From: CAYMGQ01 sp964390055
GTDB taxonomy: Bacteria; Bacillota; Clostridia; Peptostreptococcales; Natronincolaceae
NCBI GenBank assembly: GCA_964390055.1
Contig: CAYMGQ010000008.1
Location: 1 to 64,000, forward strand
Length of the DNA stretch: 64,000 nucleotides
Direction: 5' to 3'
Both the position numbers and the translations under genes were made by a program. The notes beneath the pieces are model-generated. The model was not told the DNA's origin and did not search any database. It saw nothing but the letters and a program-made list of their open reading frames with translations. Numbering within the stretch: position 1 is the stretch's first letter; each line of letters opens with the position of its first letter. This document shows, in pieces, positions 33,262 through 42,086 of the stretch.

Positions 33262-33669
33262 TTATTGCTTTCTAGTCTCATATACATCTATTCTATTTAA
33301 TGCCCTATTCAATGCTGCTTCGGCTCTTATGATATCAATACCTTCCCTTACATCTAAGCGTTTCTCTGCCCTATCCTTGGCAGCTTGGGCCCTTTCAATA
33401 TCAATTTCTTCTGGCCATTCTGCCGAATCAACAATGATTGTGGTGCCATCCTTGGATACCTTTATAAACCCTCCAGCAATGGCTGCCTCTTTATAATCTT
33501 CCTCTTGTCTAATCCTTAACTTGCTAACTTTTAAGGGGGCTACCATGGCAATATGACTGGCCAAGACACCTACATCCCCCTCGGTAGTTCTTGCTATTAC
33601 CATTTCTACTTCATCATCATAAAACACCTTATCAGGTGTTACTATTTCAAGATGAAACTTGGAAGCCAT
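33262..33669 (-). CDS. atpC: F1F0 ATP synthase subunit epsilon
   Basis: The 135-residue protein has the beta-sandwich start (FHLEIVTPDKVFYDDEVEMVIARTTEGDVGVLASHIAMVAPL) and the C-terminal helical pair (AQAAKDRAEKRLDVREG ... AALNRALNRIDV). Epsilon links the central stalk to the c ring and can inhibit hydrolysis. It is the last gene of the operon, 17 bases after atpD. Confidence 0.97.
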   Translation of the reverse strand: MASKFHLEIVTPDKVFYDDEVEMVIARTTEGDVGVLASHIAMVAPLKVSKLRIRQEEDYKEAAIAGGFIKVSKDGTTIIVDSAEWPEEIDIERAQAAKDRAEKRLDVREGIDIIRAEAALNRALNRIDVYETRKQ

Positions 33670-33686
33670 TTCATCACCTACTTCCC

Positions 33687-35084
33687 TTATTGACTTGTTT
33701 TAGCTTTCTCTATTGCCTCTTCAATGGTTCCCACAAATAAGAAGGCTGCTTCCGGCAAATCATCATGTTTACCCTCTAGTATTTCCTTAAAGCCCCTAAT
33801 GGTTTCCCTAAGGGGTACATATTTTCCTTCCATTCCTGTAAACTGCTCTGCAACATGGAAAGGTTGAGATAGGAAACGTTGTATCTTCCTAGCACGGGAA
33901 ACTACGATTTTATCCTCATCAGAAAGCTCATCCATACCAAGGATAGCAATGATATCTTGTAGTTCCTTATATCTCTGTAAAACCTCTTGGACTCCACGTG
34001 CAACCTGATAGTGTTCATCCCCAACTACTCCTGGATCCAGAATCCTTGAAGTAGAATCCAAAGGATCAACAGCTGGGTATATACCTAGCTCAGAAATTTG
34101 CCTGGATAATACTGTAGTAGCATCCAAGTGGGCAAAAGTTGTAGCCGGTGCCGGGTCAGTCAAGTCGTCAGCTGGTACATAGACCGCCTGAACGGATGTG
34201 ATGGAACCCCTCTTTGTTGAGGTAATCCTCTCTTGTAGTACACCCATCTCTGTGGCTAATGTTGGTTGGTAACCAACAGCACTAGGCATACGACCAAGCA
34301 AGGCAGACACCTCACTACCAGCCTGGGTAAACCTAAAGATATTATCTATAAAGAGTAGGACGTCTTGACCCTCTTGGTCCCTAAAGTATTCGGCCATTGT
34401 CAAACCAGTAAGTCCAACCCTCATTCTAGCTCCTGGTGGTTCGTTCATTTGACCATAAACTAGGGTTGTTTTGTCAATAACACCAGATTCAATCATTTCA
34501 TAGTATAGGTCATTACCTTCCCTGGTCCTCTCCCCAACTCCTGCAAATACGGAAAGTCCACCATGCTCTGTGGCTATGTTATTGATAAGCTCCATAATTA
34601 ATACAGTCTTACCAACACCAGCCCCACCAAAGAGACCTATTTTACCACCCTTGGAATAGGGTGCAATCAAGTCAACAACCTTAATCCCTGTTTCCAAAAT
34701 CTCTGTAGTAGTTTCTTGTTCCTCAAAACTTGGAGTTTCACGGTGGATAGGGGCATTAAATTCAGAAACAACCTCCTCCTTCTCATCCACTACTTCTCCT
34801 AAGACATTAAATATCCTACCTAATGTTGCCTTACCCACAGGTACAGTAATGGGGGCACCAGTATCAATGGCCTCCATACCTCTCATAAGCCCATCAGTGG
34901 AGTTCATGGCAACGCATCGTACCGTGTCATCCCCAATATGCTGGGCTGCCTCTACCGTAACCTTCTGGTCCTTACTTTCAATTTCAATAGCATTTAATAA
35001 GGCTGGTAGGTTTTCACTATCGAATCTTATATCTACAACTGGTCCAATAACCTGTACCAGTTTACCTACATTCTTTTCAGGCAT
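33687..35084 (-). CDS. atpD: F1F0 ATP synthase subunit beta
   Basis: The 465-residue catalytic subunit shows GLFGGAGVGKTVLIMELI (Walker A), VFAGVGERTREGNDLYYEM (catalytic Glu), DVLLFIDNIFRFTQAGSEVSALLGRMPSAVGYQPTL and the DELSD loop (GMDELSDEDK). Everything expected for beta is present. It follows atpG by 12 bases. Confidence 0.99.
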   Translation of the reverse strand: MPEKNVGKLVQVIGPVVDIRFDSENLPALLNAIEIESKDQKVTVEAAQHIGDDTVRCVAMNSTDGLMRGMEAIDTGAPITVPVGKATLGRIFNVLGEVVDEKEEVVSEFNAPIHRETPSFEEQETTTEILETGIKVVDLIAPYSKGGKIGLFGGAGVGKTVLIMELINNIATEHGGLSVFAGVGERTREGNDLYYEMIESGVIDKTTLVYGQMNEPPGARMRVGLTGLTMAEYFRDQEGQDVLLFIDNIFRFTQAGSEVSALLGRMPSAVGYQPTLATEMGVLQERITSTKRGSITSVQAVYVPADDLTDPAPATTFAHLDATTVLSRQISELGIYPAVDPLDSTSRILDPGVVGDEHYQVARGVQEVLQRYKELQDIIAILGMDELSDEDKIVVSRARKIQRFLSQPFHVAEQFTGMEGKYVPLRETIRGFKEILEGKHDDLPEAAFLFVGTIEEAIEKAKTSQ

Positions 35085-35096
35085 CTTATTACCTCC

Positions 35097-35954
35097 TTAT
35101 TCTAGTGCCTCTGCTCCCCCAACAATTTCTGCAATCTCTTGGGTTATTGAAGCCTGACGTGCACGGTTATATTGTAGTTCTAATTCCTCAATCATCTCAG
35201 TAGCATTATCTGTTGCACTTTCCATTGCAACCCTTCTTGCCCCCTGTTCACTAACTGAGGACTCTATGAGGCCACCATAAATCATACTTTCTATATATTT
35301 TGGTATTAAAAAATCTAATACTTCCTCTGGGGAAGGCTCATAATCCATGAGTTCCATAGCCTCCCTCTCCCCATTGGCTATTCCTTCTACTGGTAAAAGT
35401 TTTACTAGTCTTGGTTGGTGGCTTATAGTGCTTATAAATTCAGTGTAGATTAAATTAACCTCATCTACCAAACCCTGTCTATATAATTCTATGGCTAATT
35501 TTCCAATGTTTTGAGCATCAGAATAACTTGGATCCTCGGATATTTGTAGGAATTCCCCTCCTATTTCATAGTTTCCCTTGCGGAAGTAATCCCTAGCCTT
35601 GGATCCAATGGTTATAACAGAAACCCCTTCCCTATCGTCCATGTGGTCCACCGCAGCCCTAATAGCATTGGTATTATAACCACCAGCCAGGCCCCTGTCA
35701 GCAGTAATTACTATATAGCATACCTTTTTTACCTGCCTAGAAATTAAAAATTCATGCTGTATGCCCCTAGTGGAGGAAATAATTTCCTCAATAGTATCAC
35801 TGATAGTGTTAAAGTAAGGTCGGGTTTGTTGCAACCTCTCCCTGGCCCTTCTTAGCTTTGCCGAGGAGACTAATTCCATTGCCCTTGTTATTTGCATTGT
35901 ACTATTGACGCTTCTAATTCGTCGTTTTATATCTTGCATCCCTTGTACAGCCAA
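35097..35954 (-). CDS. atpG: F1F0 ATP synthase subunit gamma
   Basis: The 285-residue rotor subunit starts MQDIKRRIRSVNSTMQITRAMELVSSAKL and ends YNRARQASITQEIAEIVGGAEAL, the two coiled-coil ends that form the central shaft. A TTG at 35954 with GGGAGG about 9 bases upstream gives five extra residues before MQDIKRR; the ATG at 35939 is an alternative. Confidence 0.97.
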   Translation of the reverse strand: MAVQGMQDIKRRIRSVNSTMQITRAMELVSSAKLRRARERLQQTRPYFNTISDTIEEIISSTRGIQHEFLISRQVKKVCYIVITADRGLAGGYNTNAIRAAVDHMDDREGVSVITIGSKARDYFRKGNYEIGGEFLQISEDPSYSDAQNIGKLAIELYRQGLVDEVNLIYTEFISTISHQPRLVKLLPVEGIANGEREAMELMDYEPSPEEVLDFLIPKYIESMIYGGLIESSVSEQGARRVAMESATDNATEMIEELELQYNRARQASITQEIAEIVGGAEALE

Positions 35955-35974
35955 TGTATCTCACCTCCCGACTA

Positions 35975-37483
35975 CTAGGCCTTAAACTGTTTTGTAAACT
36001 CCTCTAGGGCTTTTTTCAGATTTTCCTCTGTTTCCCCTTCAAGTTCACCAGTTTCCTTGATGGTTTTACCAATCTCAGGATATTGTGTATTAACATATTT
36101 TAAGAATTCTACTTCAAATTCTCGAATATCTCCTAATTCTATATCCGCTAAATATCTATTTGTTACAGCATAAATAATCATAATTTGGTCTTCTACTGGA
36201 ACTGGTTGATATTGAGGTTGCTTCAATACCTCAACTATTCTTTCTCCTTGGGATAGCCTATCTTGGGTTTCTTGGTCTAGCTCAGAACCGAACTGGGCAA
36301 AGGCCGCCAATTCCCTATATTGGGCTAATTCAAGTCGTAATTTTCCTGCAACCTGCTTCATTCCCTCAACCTGTGCATTTCCACCAACCCTTGATACCGA
36401 AAGCCCGGCATTTACTGCGGGTCTAACCCCAGAATGAAATAGTTCTGACTCTAGGAAAATTTGCCCGTCTGTAATGGAAATAACATTTGTCGGGATATAG
36501 GCTGAAACGTCCCCAGCCTGAGTTTCTATTATTGGCAGTGCTGTTAAGGACCCACCGCCCCTATCATCACTCAATTTAGCTGCCCTCTCCAAGAGTCTAC
36601 TGTGTAGGTAGAAAACATCCCCAGGATAAGCCTCTCGTCCTGGTGGTCGTCTTAGTAGCAAGGACATGGCACGATAGGCCACAGCATGTTTGGATAAGTC
36701 ATCATAAATAACTAAAACATGCTTTCCTTCCTCCATAAACTCCTCACCCATAGCACATCCTGCATAGGGTGCTATATATTGTAGAGGTGCTAGTTCACTA
36801 GCAGTAGCTGAAACAACAATAGTATAATCCATAGCCCCATTGCTTTCCAATACATCTTGGATTTGGGCTACAGTGGATTTTTTCTGGCCTATAGCTACAT
36901 AAATACATATAACATCTGTATCCTTTTGGTTAATAATAGTATCTATTGCTATGGCCGTCTTACCAGTTTGCCTATCTCCAATTATTAATTCCCTTTGTCC
37001 TCTTCCAATGGGAATCATTGAATCTATCGCCTTAATACCTGTTTGCAATGGTTCATGCACAGATCTACGAGCGATAATTCCGGGAGCTATTCTTTCAATC
37101 TCCCTATGTTTATCAGTATCAATAGGTCCCTTCCCATCAATGGGTTGACCCAAGGCATTTACAACTCGTCCTAATAGGGCCTCGCCAACAGGTACCTCCA
37201 CAATTCTTTCGGTACGTTTAACGATATCTCCCTCTTTAATATTTTCATCAGAACCTAAAAGCACGCAACCTACATTATCTTCCTCCAGGTTTAATGTCAT
37301 ACCATAGACATCCCCAGGGAATTGCAATAGCTCTCCCGCCATGCATTTCTCTAAACCATGGATTCTAGCTATTCCATCACCAACCTGAATTACAGTACCA
37401 ACGTCCTTCATCTCCAATTTGCCTTCGTACTGCTTAATTTGCTCCTTTATTACTGCACTTATTTCTCCAGGTCTAAGATTCAT
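35975..37483 (-). CDS. atpA: F1F0 ATP synthase subunit alpha
   Basis: The 502-residue subunit shows PIGRGQRELIIGDRQTGKTAIAIDTI (Walker A), VIYDDLSKHAVAYRAMSLLLRRPPGREAYPGDVFYLHSRLLERAAKL and the arginine-finger region GVRPAVNAGLSVSRVGG. It starts MNLRPGEISAVIKEQI. Complete, 18 bases after atpH. Confidence 0.99.
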   Translation of the reverse strand: MNLRPGEISAVIKEQIKQYEGKLEMKDVGTVIQVGDGIARIHGLEKCMAGELLQFPGDVYGMTLNLEEDNVGCVLLGSDENIKEGDIVKRTERIVEVPVGEALLGRVVNALGQPIDGKGPIDTDKHREIERIAPGIIARRSVHEPLQTGIKAIDSMIPIGRGQRELIIGDRQTGKTAIAIDTIINQKDTDVICIYVAIGQKKSTVAQIQDVLESNGAMDYTIVVSATASELAPLQYIAPYAGCAMGEEFMEEGKHVLVIYDDLSKHAVAYRAMSLLLRRPPGREAYPGDVFYLHSRLLERAAKLSDDRGGGSLTALPIIETQAGDVSAYIPTNVISITDGQIFLESELFHSGVRPAVNAGLSVSRVGGNAQVEGMKQVAGKLRLELAQYRELAAFAQFGSELDQETQDRLSQGERIVEVLKQPQYQPVPVEDQIMIIYAVTNRYLADIELGDIREFEVEFLKYVNTQYPEIGKTIKETGELEGETEENLKKALEEFTKQFKA

Positions 37484-37501
37484 CAGATATCACCCCTATT
37501 C

Positions 37502-38044
37502 CTATACTAATGTCTGCAATAATTGCTCTTCCAATTTTGCAAGTTGATTTCTAATTGTACCATCAATTATCTTGTCGCTTATTCTAACAAGTACCCCGCC
37601 AATAACATCAGGGTCAACTTTATTCTTTAATTTAACATTTTTACCAGATGACTTGGTAAGATTAGCCTGTAACTTTAATAAATCCTGCTCATTCATGGCT
37701 ACCGCTGTTATAGCTACAGCATCTACCATATTCTTAGCAGCATCTACCATATTACCGTATTCTTTAATTATTGCCTCCATATAGGCTTCTCTTCCCTTGT
37801 CTATAATAATCCTTAAAAAATTATATACTTCTTGGTTGATTTTATCTTTAAAAATAGCAGTTAAGACATCCTTTTTCTCTTGGATGGTTATTAGAGGACT
37901 CCTAAACAGTTGAGGCAACTGGGGCTCCTCCTGGAAACATTCTAAAACAAAATTAAGCTGCCGCCTAACTTCATCATAGTTCTTTTCCTCAAAGGAGACA
38001 TCAAAAAGGGCACCTGCATATCTCTTAGATACTAATTCTGCCAT
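37502..38044 (-). CDS. atpH: F1F0 ATP synthase subunit delta
   Basis: The 180-residue protein (LVSKRYAGALFDVSFEE ... KLKNKVDPDVIGGVLVRISDKIIDGTIRNQLAKLEEQL) carries the family's C-terminal signature and joins F1 to the peripheral stalk. Its start overlaps the end of atpF by 13 bases, indicating translational coupling. Confidence 0.96.
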   Translation of the reverse strand: MAELVSKRYAGALFDVSFEEKNYDEVRRQLNFVLECFQEEPQLPQLFRSPLITIQEKKDVLTAIFKDKINQEVYNFLRIIIDKGREAYMEAIIKEYGNMVDAAKNMVDAVAITAVAMNEQDLLKLQANLTKSSGKNVKLKNKVDPDVIGGVLVRISDKIIDGTIRNQLAKLEEQLLQTLV

Positions 38045-38535
38045 TGTTGCTCCCCTGCCTTATCTATAAATTGCTGAATCATCTGCTGGTGTGCCCCTGC
38101 ATCTAGGTCTTTTTCAATCACCTTTTCCGCAGCTGCAATTGCTAGGTAGGAAAGTTCACCCTTTAATTCATTCAGCATTTTTTGCTTTTCTCTTTCAATT
38201 TCTCTCCTAGCCCTCTCCAGCATTTTTTCTGCCTCAGCATCCGCCTCTGCTACTATTTCATCCCCTCTATTTTTGGCCTTAGAGGTTGCCTCTTCGATGA
38301 TTTTATTCCTTTCTTCCTGAATTGCATTTAGTCTTTCCTCATATTGAGCTTTTAACTTGTCAGATTCTATATTTTTAAGTTCTGCCTCCTCAATGGAAGC
38401 TTCAATTGATTCTCTTCGATTTTCCATAAACTCAGTTACCGGCTCAAATAAAAACCGCTTCAATATCAAAAACATGAGTATGGTATTAACTAACTGCATA
38501 AAAAAAGCCGCATTAAACTCCACTAATCCAAGCAT
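38032..38535 (-). CDS. atpF: F1F0 ATP synthase subunit b
   Basis: The 167-residue peripheral stalk subunit has one N-terminal membrane helix (AAFFMQLVNTILMFLILKRFLFEPV) followed by a long charged coiled coil (IEEAELKNIESDKLKAQYEERLNAIQEERNKI...). A single b gene is present, so the stalk is a homodimer. Confidence 0.96.
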   Translation of the reverse strand: MLGLVEFNAAFFMQLVNTILMFLILKRFLFEPVTEFMENRRESIEASIEEAELKNIESDKLKAQYEERLNAIQEERNKIIEEATSKAKNRGDEIVAEADAEAEKMLERARREIEREKQKMLNELKGELSYLAIAAAEKVIEKDLDAGAHQQMIQQFIDKAGEQQWQN

Positions 38536-38596
38536 CCGTATGCCTCCTTTCTATGGGTTTAAAGAGGGAGCTTGTAAAAAGTCTCCCTGCCCTCAA

Positions 38597-38863
38597 TTAT
38601 AATAAGTTAATTAGTGGGTTAGCAAATAATAGAATCAAGGCAATAACCAATGAGTAAATACCAGTAGTTTCCGCTACCGCTTGACCAAGCAACATTGTTC
38701 TAACAATATCTGCCTGTGCCTCTGGTTGCCTACCTACGGCCTCTGCACCCCTACCTGCTGCGTGTCCTTGTCCTACTCCAGGTCCTATACCTGCAATCAT
38801 AGCTAATCCTGCTCCCATAGCTGAAGCAGCTAATACTAACGCTCTACCTGTAATTGGTTCCAT
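38597..38863 (-). CDS. atpE: F1F0 ATP synthase subunit c, Na+-binding type
   Basis: The 88-residue proteolipid has two membrane helices and the polar loop GRGAEAVGRQPEAQ. The ion site carries P28, Q32, V63, E65, T66 and Y70 (GPGVGQG; GQAVAETTGIY). In Ilyobacter- and Acetobacterium-type c rings these positions form the Na+ site, so this enzyme probably couples ATP synthesis or hydrolysis to Na+. The register matches the Ilyobacter numbering without gaps. Confidence 0.97.
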   Translation of the reverse strand: MEPITGRALVLAASAMGAGLAMIAGIGPGVGQGHAAGRGAEAVGRQPEAQADIVRTMLLGQAVAETTGIYSLVIALILLFANPLINLL

Positions 38864-38952
38864 AATATTATTCCTCCTTAATTTTCCTTTAAATTAAAAT
38901 AATAAAATATATTTTTAAAACATTAAACTTCTCCCCATTTTTCCTTATGTCT

Positions 38953-39648
38953 CTAGTCCAGGTTGCTTGATATAAATACCATGGACAGCATAACAAAGAT
39001 AAATGATTGTAAAACACCAGAAAATAAATCAAAATACAAGTGAAAAACTGCCGGAAGACCCGCCTGGAAAATTGGCACTGAGGCCAATCCCAACATGCCA
39101 CTAAGGGCCGCTAGGCCAGTATACATCAGGGACATAATGATAACCCCTCCCACCACGTTTCCAAATAAACGGAAACCAAGGGATATAGGTGTTGCTAATT
39201 CTCCCAATAAGTTTATGGGGAATAAAAAGGGAAAGGGATCAAAATAACCCTTTATATACTCTACTATTCCATTATGCCTTATTGAATTAAAATGAATTAA
39301 AACAAAGGTAGATATGGATAAAGCAAAGGTTGTATTGACATCAGCTGTAGGGGGTCTAAGTCCCACTAAACCTATTAGGTTACCCACCAAAAGAAACATA
39401 AATATTGTACCCATATAAGGTATAAAGTTTCTTTGTTTCTCTCCCATAGTTTGTATAACAAAACCATTTAGGGTTTCCACTAGCATTTCAACAACATTTT
39501 GCACTCCTCTTGGAATTTTCTCAAAATTCCTAGTAACGATAATTGCCACAATAGTGAATACTGCCATAATTAGCCATGTTACAACTACGGTTTCAGGTAT
39601 AGGTATGCCGCCAATCTCAAAAATAATCCTAGGGCCAAAACCTTCCAT
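38953..39648 (-). CDS. atpB: F1F0 ATP synthase subunit a
   Basis: The 231-residue integral membrane protein has the conserved LLGELATPISLGFRLFGNVVGGVIIM segment with the essential Arg in GFRLFGN, and LQSFIFVMLSMVFISSNL at the C terminus. It forms the ion half-channels against the c ring. It follows the AtpI-like gene without a gap. Confidence 0.97.
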   Translation of the reverse strand: MEGFGPRIIFEIGGIPIPETVVVTWLIMAVFTIVAIIVTRNFEKIPRGVQNVVEMLVETLNGFVIQTMGEKQRNFIPYMGTIFMFLLVGNLIGLVGLRPPTADVNTTFALSISTFVLIHFNSIRHNGIVEYIKGYFDPFPFLFPINLLGELATPISLGFRLFGNVVGGVIIMSLMYTGLAALSGMLGLASVPIFQAGLPAVFHLYFDLFSGVLQSFIFVMLSMVFISSNLD

Positions 39649-40056
39649 CTATTCTACCTCCCTTCTTCGTAAAATTTTTTTGATAAATTCTTTATTACCA
39701 AATACTTCTTTGTACAAAATTACAAATTTGAATGTTATAATTCCAATAAATGTACCAAGAAGATTAATATGGTCAACTTTAATAGATACGAAAAAAACTA
39801 CAGCTATGATAAAATACCTTATCATATACCTAGATGCCACATGGACCTCAGCCCTCCGCGGGGTAAAGGTCATGGCCTTTTCCAGTGCAAGAGCAGCCAA
39901 GCGAAAATTTAATATGGCAATTAGGCTCCCAAAGACCAGGCCTAATATAAAGGGCAGGGGTGGTTTAATAAAGAAACTCCCTACAATTCCAATGCAACCA
40001 TTAAATATCAAAAAACTTTTGAAAATTCTTATCTGTAAATCCCGGGTTGCATCCAC
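39649..40056 (-). CDS. atpI: ATP synthase subunit I-like protein
   Basis: The 135-residue protein has four membrane segments (FLIFNGCIGIVGSFFI, PFILGLVFGSLIAILNF, YMIRYFIIAVVFFVSI, LLGTFIGIITFKFVILY). AtpI helps assemble the c ring. The start is a GTG at 40056 with AGGAAG 8 bases upstream, placing it 4 bases after atpZ; a frame from 40122 would overlap atpZ by about 60 bases and is unlikely. Confidence 0.85.
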   Translation of the reverse strand: MDATRDLQIRIFKSFLIFNGCIGIVGSFFIKPPLPFILGLVFGSLIAILNFRLAALALEKAMTFTPRRAEVHVASRYMIRYFIIAVVFFVSIKVDHINLLGTFIGIITFKFVILYKEVFGNKEFIKKILRRREVE

Positions 40057-40060
40057 CTTA

Positions 40061-40285
40061 TCACTTCCTTCTATCTCTTTCGTCTTTAGTAGCGATTTTA
40101 AACAGGTTTTGAAAGGCAGCAACTACACCAAAAATAATAAAGATAAATAAAAATATTGGTTGTGTGTCTAGCTTACCATCTATCCATTTGCCTATGTAGA
40201 CACCCATTAAAATGGGTATTAGCATAGAAATTCCTATATAAGTTATTAAACCTATATTTTCTAAAAGCTTCCCCTTTTTATTAAT
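40061..40285 (-). CDS. atpZ: AtpZ-like small membrane protein with a probable AUU start
   Basis: The frame encodes about 74 residues: NKKGKLLENIGLITYIGISM, then LIPILMGVYIGKWIDGKL, IFLFIFIIFGVVAAFQNLFK and a charged DERDRRK tail. The two membrane helices with GKWIDGKL between them are the AtpZ/AtpI-family pattern, and it is first in the operon. No ATG, GTG or TTG exists in frame before the first helix. A GGAGG site stands 9 bases before an ATT codon at 40285, so an AUU start is the best reading. A start at the internal ATG would remove helix 1. Confidence 0.8.
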   Translation of the reverse strand: MNKKGKLLENIGLITYIGISMLIPILMGVYIGKWIDGKLDTQPIFLFIFIIFGVVAAFQNLFKIATKDERDRRK

Positions 40286-40356
40286 CGCTATAGCCCTCCA
40301 AGTTTTTATAAAATAATTTTCTAACCTTCCCTTAAAAGTCCATTCTTATCTAAACC

Positions 40357-40385
40357 ATTTTAAAACAATTGTCCTTATTTTGCAA
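40357..40385 (-). promoter_or_regulatory. Proximal promoter (P1) of the atp operon
   Basis: On the minus strand TTGCAA (40385-40380), 17 bases, and TAAAAT (40362-40357), about 70 bases before atpZ. Its -35 abuts the end of a long dyad. Confidence 0.55.
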
Positions 40386-40430
40386 GAACTTGTATAAAAT
40401 ATAACATTGTTATATTAAATAAAAGTTCTT
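40384..40430. repeat. 47-bp dyad between the atp promoters
   Basis: AAGAACTT/AAGTTCTT outer arms and ATATAAC/GTTATAT inner arms around ATT, with a partly paired 7/7 internal segment. It overlaps the -35 side of P1 and lies downstream of P2. It may be an operator or a leader hairpin in P2 transcripts. Confidence 0.5.
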
Positions 40431-40500
40431 CCCCTAAGTATATGTATATTTATTAGTATATTTGTATAATTATTAGTAGTCGAATTTGCCATCCCTTACT

Positions 40501-40528
40501 ATTGTACCGATATTTTAGAATTTTGCAA
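40501..40528 (-). promoter_or_regulatory. Distal promoter (P2) of the atp operon
   Basis: On the minus strand TTGCAA (40528-40523), 16 bases, and TACAAT (40506-40501). The 371-base stretch 40286-40656 holds this, P1 and the dyad; the remainder next to wecB is AT-rich, with only a weak TAGCT/AGCTA hairpin near 40609-40625 as a possible wecB terminator. Confidence 0.5.
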
Positions 40529-40656
40529 TAGATAAATGCAAATTTATCCAGATTTCTTACTTATTTTCTGTTTTTTGTAATAAATATAAATATATACCCA
40601 ATTTTATTAGCTTTTAACAGCTATAAATAGGCCCTGTATATTCTTACACTGCCATT

Positions 40657-41775
40657 TTATTCAAAATGTTTTGTTAAAGCAATAACTATTTCTTCTGATG
40701 CCCTTCCATCTCCATAGGGGTTCACTGCCTCCGCCATTTGTAAATAATCTTCCTCATTTGTTAGTAAATTATTTACTTCCTTAACTATATTTTTTCTATC
40801 TACTCCTACAATTTTTACAGTACCAGCCTCTACCGCCTCAGGTCTTTCTGTCTCCTCCCTTAAAACCAAAATAGGTTTACCTAGGGCTGGAGCCTCCTCT
40901 TGAATTCCTCCAGAGTCTGTTAATATTAAATGGGCCCGGCTTAAAAGATTGGCAAAGGGCTTATAGTCCAAAGGTTCTATTAAATGAATCCCTTCTACCT
41001 GCCCCATTATCCTATGGGCCAGCTTACGGATATTAGGATTCAAGTGCATGGGAAAAACCACCTCTACATCATCATAATTGGCCACAATGTCTACCACAGA
41101 CTGGAAAATATCCTCCATGGGCCTCCCCCAATTCTCCCTCCTATGACAGGTCATAAGTATAAGTCTTTTTTTATTGTAGTTTATTTCATTGAGTAGGGGG
41201 TTGTCAAATACATAATCTTCCTCCACAACTTGCAATAAGGCATCAATAACTGTATTTCCAGTGATATAAATTTGACTTGCCTGGATACCCTCATCAATTA
41301 AATTTTGGTAATTACCCCTAGTAGGTGCAAAATGCAAACTTGCTATCTTGCTCACCAGCTGCCTGTTCATTTCCTCAGGATAGGGTGAGTAGATATTGCC
41401 ACTCCTTAATCCAGCCTCTATATGGCCTACAGGTATTTTTTGATAAAAGGCGGCCAGGGCCCCTATAAAGGTAGTAGTGGTATCCCCATGGACTAGGACC
41501 ATATCAGCCCTTGCCCTTTGCAAGACTTCCTCCAGCCCCTTTAAGACCCCTACAGTTATATCTGTAATTGTTTGCCCATGTTCCATAATATCTAGGTCAT
41601 AATCAGTTTCCAATTGAAATAAATCCAATACCATATCTAGCATTTCCCTATGTTGGGCTGTAACACATAAGATAGATTCAAATTCCTTAGATTCTTCTAG
41701 TTTTTTAACTAGGGGGGCCATTTTTATTGCCTCTGGCCTAGTTCCGAAAATTGTCATTATCCTCTTTTTTTTCAT
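40657..41775 (-). CDS. wecB: UDP-N-acetylglucosamine 2-epimerase (non-hydrolysing)
   Basis: The 372-residue enzyme interconverts UDP-GlcNAc and UDP-ManNAc, supplying ManNAc for wall teichoic acid linkage or other glycans (MnaA in Bacillus). It shows IFGTRPEAIKMAPLV, VHGDTTTTFIGALAAFYQKIPVGHIEAGLRSGNIYSPYPEE and LILTDSGGIQEEAPALGKPILVLREETERPE. The ATG at 41775 follows GGAGGGG by 10 bases. It lies downstream of tagO. Confidence 0.95.
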   Translation of the reverse strand: MKKKRIMTIFGTRPEAIKMAPLVKKLEESKEFESILCVTAQHREMLDMVLDLFQLETDYDLDIMEHGQTITDITVGVLKGLEEVLQRARADMVLVHGDTTTTFIGALAAFYQKIPVGHIEAGLRSGNIYSPYPEEMNRQLVSKIASLHFAPTRGNYQNLIDEGIQASQIYITGNTVIDALLQVVEEDYVFDNPLLNEINYNKKRLILMTCHRRENWGRPMEDIFQSVVDIVANYDDVEVVFPMHLNPNIRKLAHRIMGQVEGIHLIEPLDYKPFANLLSRAHLILTDSGGIQEEAPALGKPILVLREETERPEAVEAGTVKIVGVDRKNIVKEVNNLLTNEEDYLQMAEAVNPYGDGRASEEIVIALTKHFE

Positions 41776-41831
41776 ATACTTACTTCCCCTCCATGCTTCC
41801 ATAATTTTTTGCCCAGTTCCTATCTTTCTCC

Positions 41832-41978
41832 CTAGGATAGCTCTACATCCGTCCCTAGTTTAACCTGCCCAATATCCTCCATTAGTATATCACTTTCAAT
41901 ATATAAGTCACCTATATCAGCAAACTTAAAAGGCATACCTTCCCAAATTAGGCCTATATAAATCCACAGGCCTTTCAC
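41832..41978 (-). CDS. Possible small ORF upstream of wecB
   Basis: A GTG frame of 48 residues (KGLWIYIGLIWEGMPFKFAD...) with codon use like its neighbours ends 57 bases before wecB. It lacks a ribosome binding site at the GTG; an internal ATG has GGGAAGG too close. I recognise no family. It could be a degraded remnant or chance. The rest of the 356-base stretch holds the wecB promoter and the tagO terminator. Confidence 0.22.
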   Translation of the reverse strand: MKGLWIYIGLIWEGMPFKFADIGDLYIESDILMEDIGQVKLGTDVELS

Positions 41979-42037
41979 GAAAGACTTGCAAAATCTAAGT
42001 TAAATATTTTATCCCCCCTGGGCAAATTCCTTCTTTA

Positions 42038-42064
42038 ATTATAAACTAGCTTGCCTTTTGTCAA
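42038..42064 (-). promoter_or_regulatory. Probable SigA promoter of wecB
   Basis: On the minus strand a perfect TTGACA (42064-42059) and perfect TATAAT (42043-42038), but with a short 15-base spacer. A leader of about 260 bases would follow. Confidence 0.55.
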
Positions 42065-42086
42065 TAAAGTCCTAGTAAAGTCCTAT

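Noticed and set aside
40420..40500. 25-codon ORF after the distal atp promoter
   Set aside because: It is extremely AT-rich, its ATG sits directly on the GGG of the supposed ribosome site, and it ends inside the dyad.
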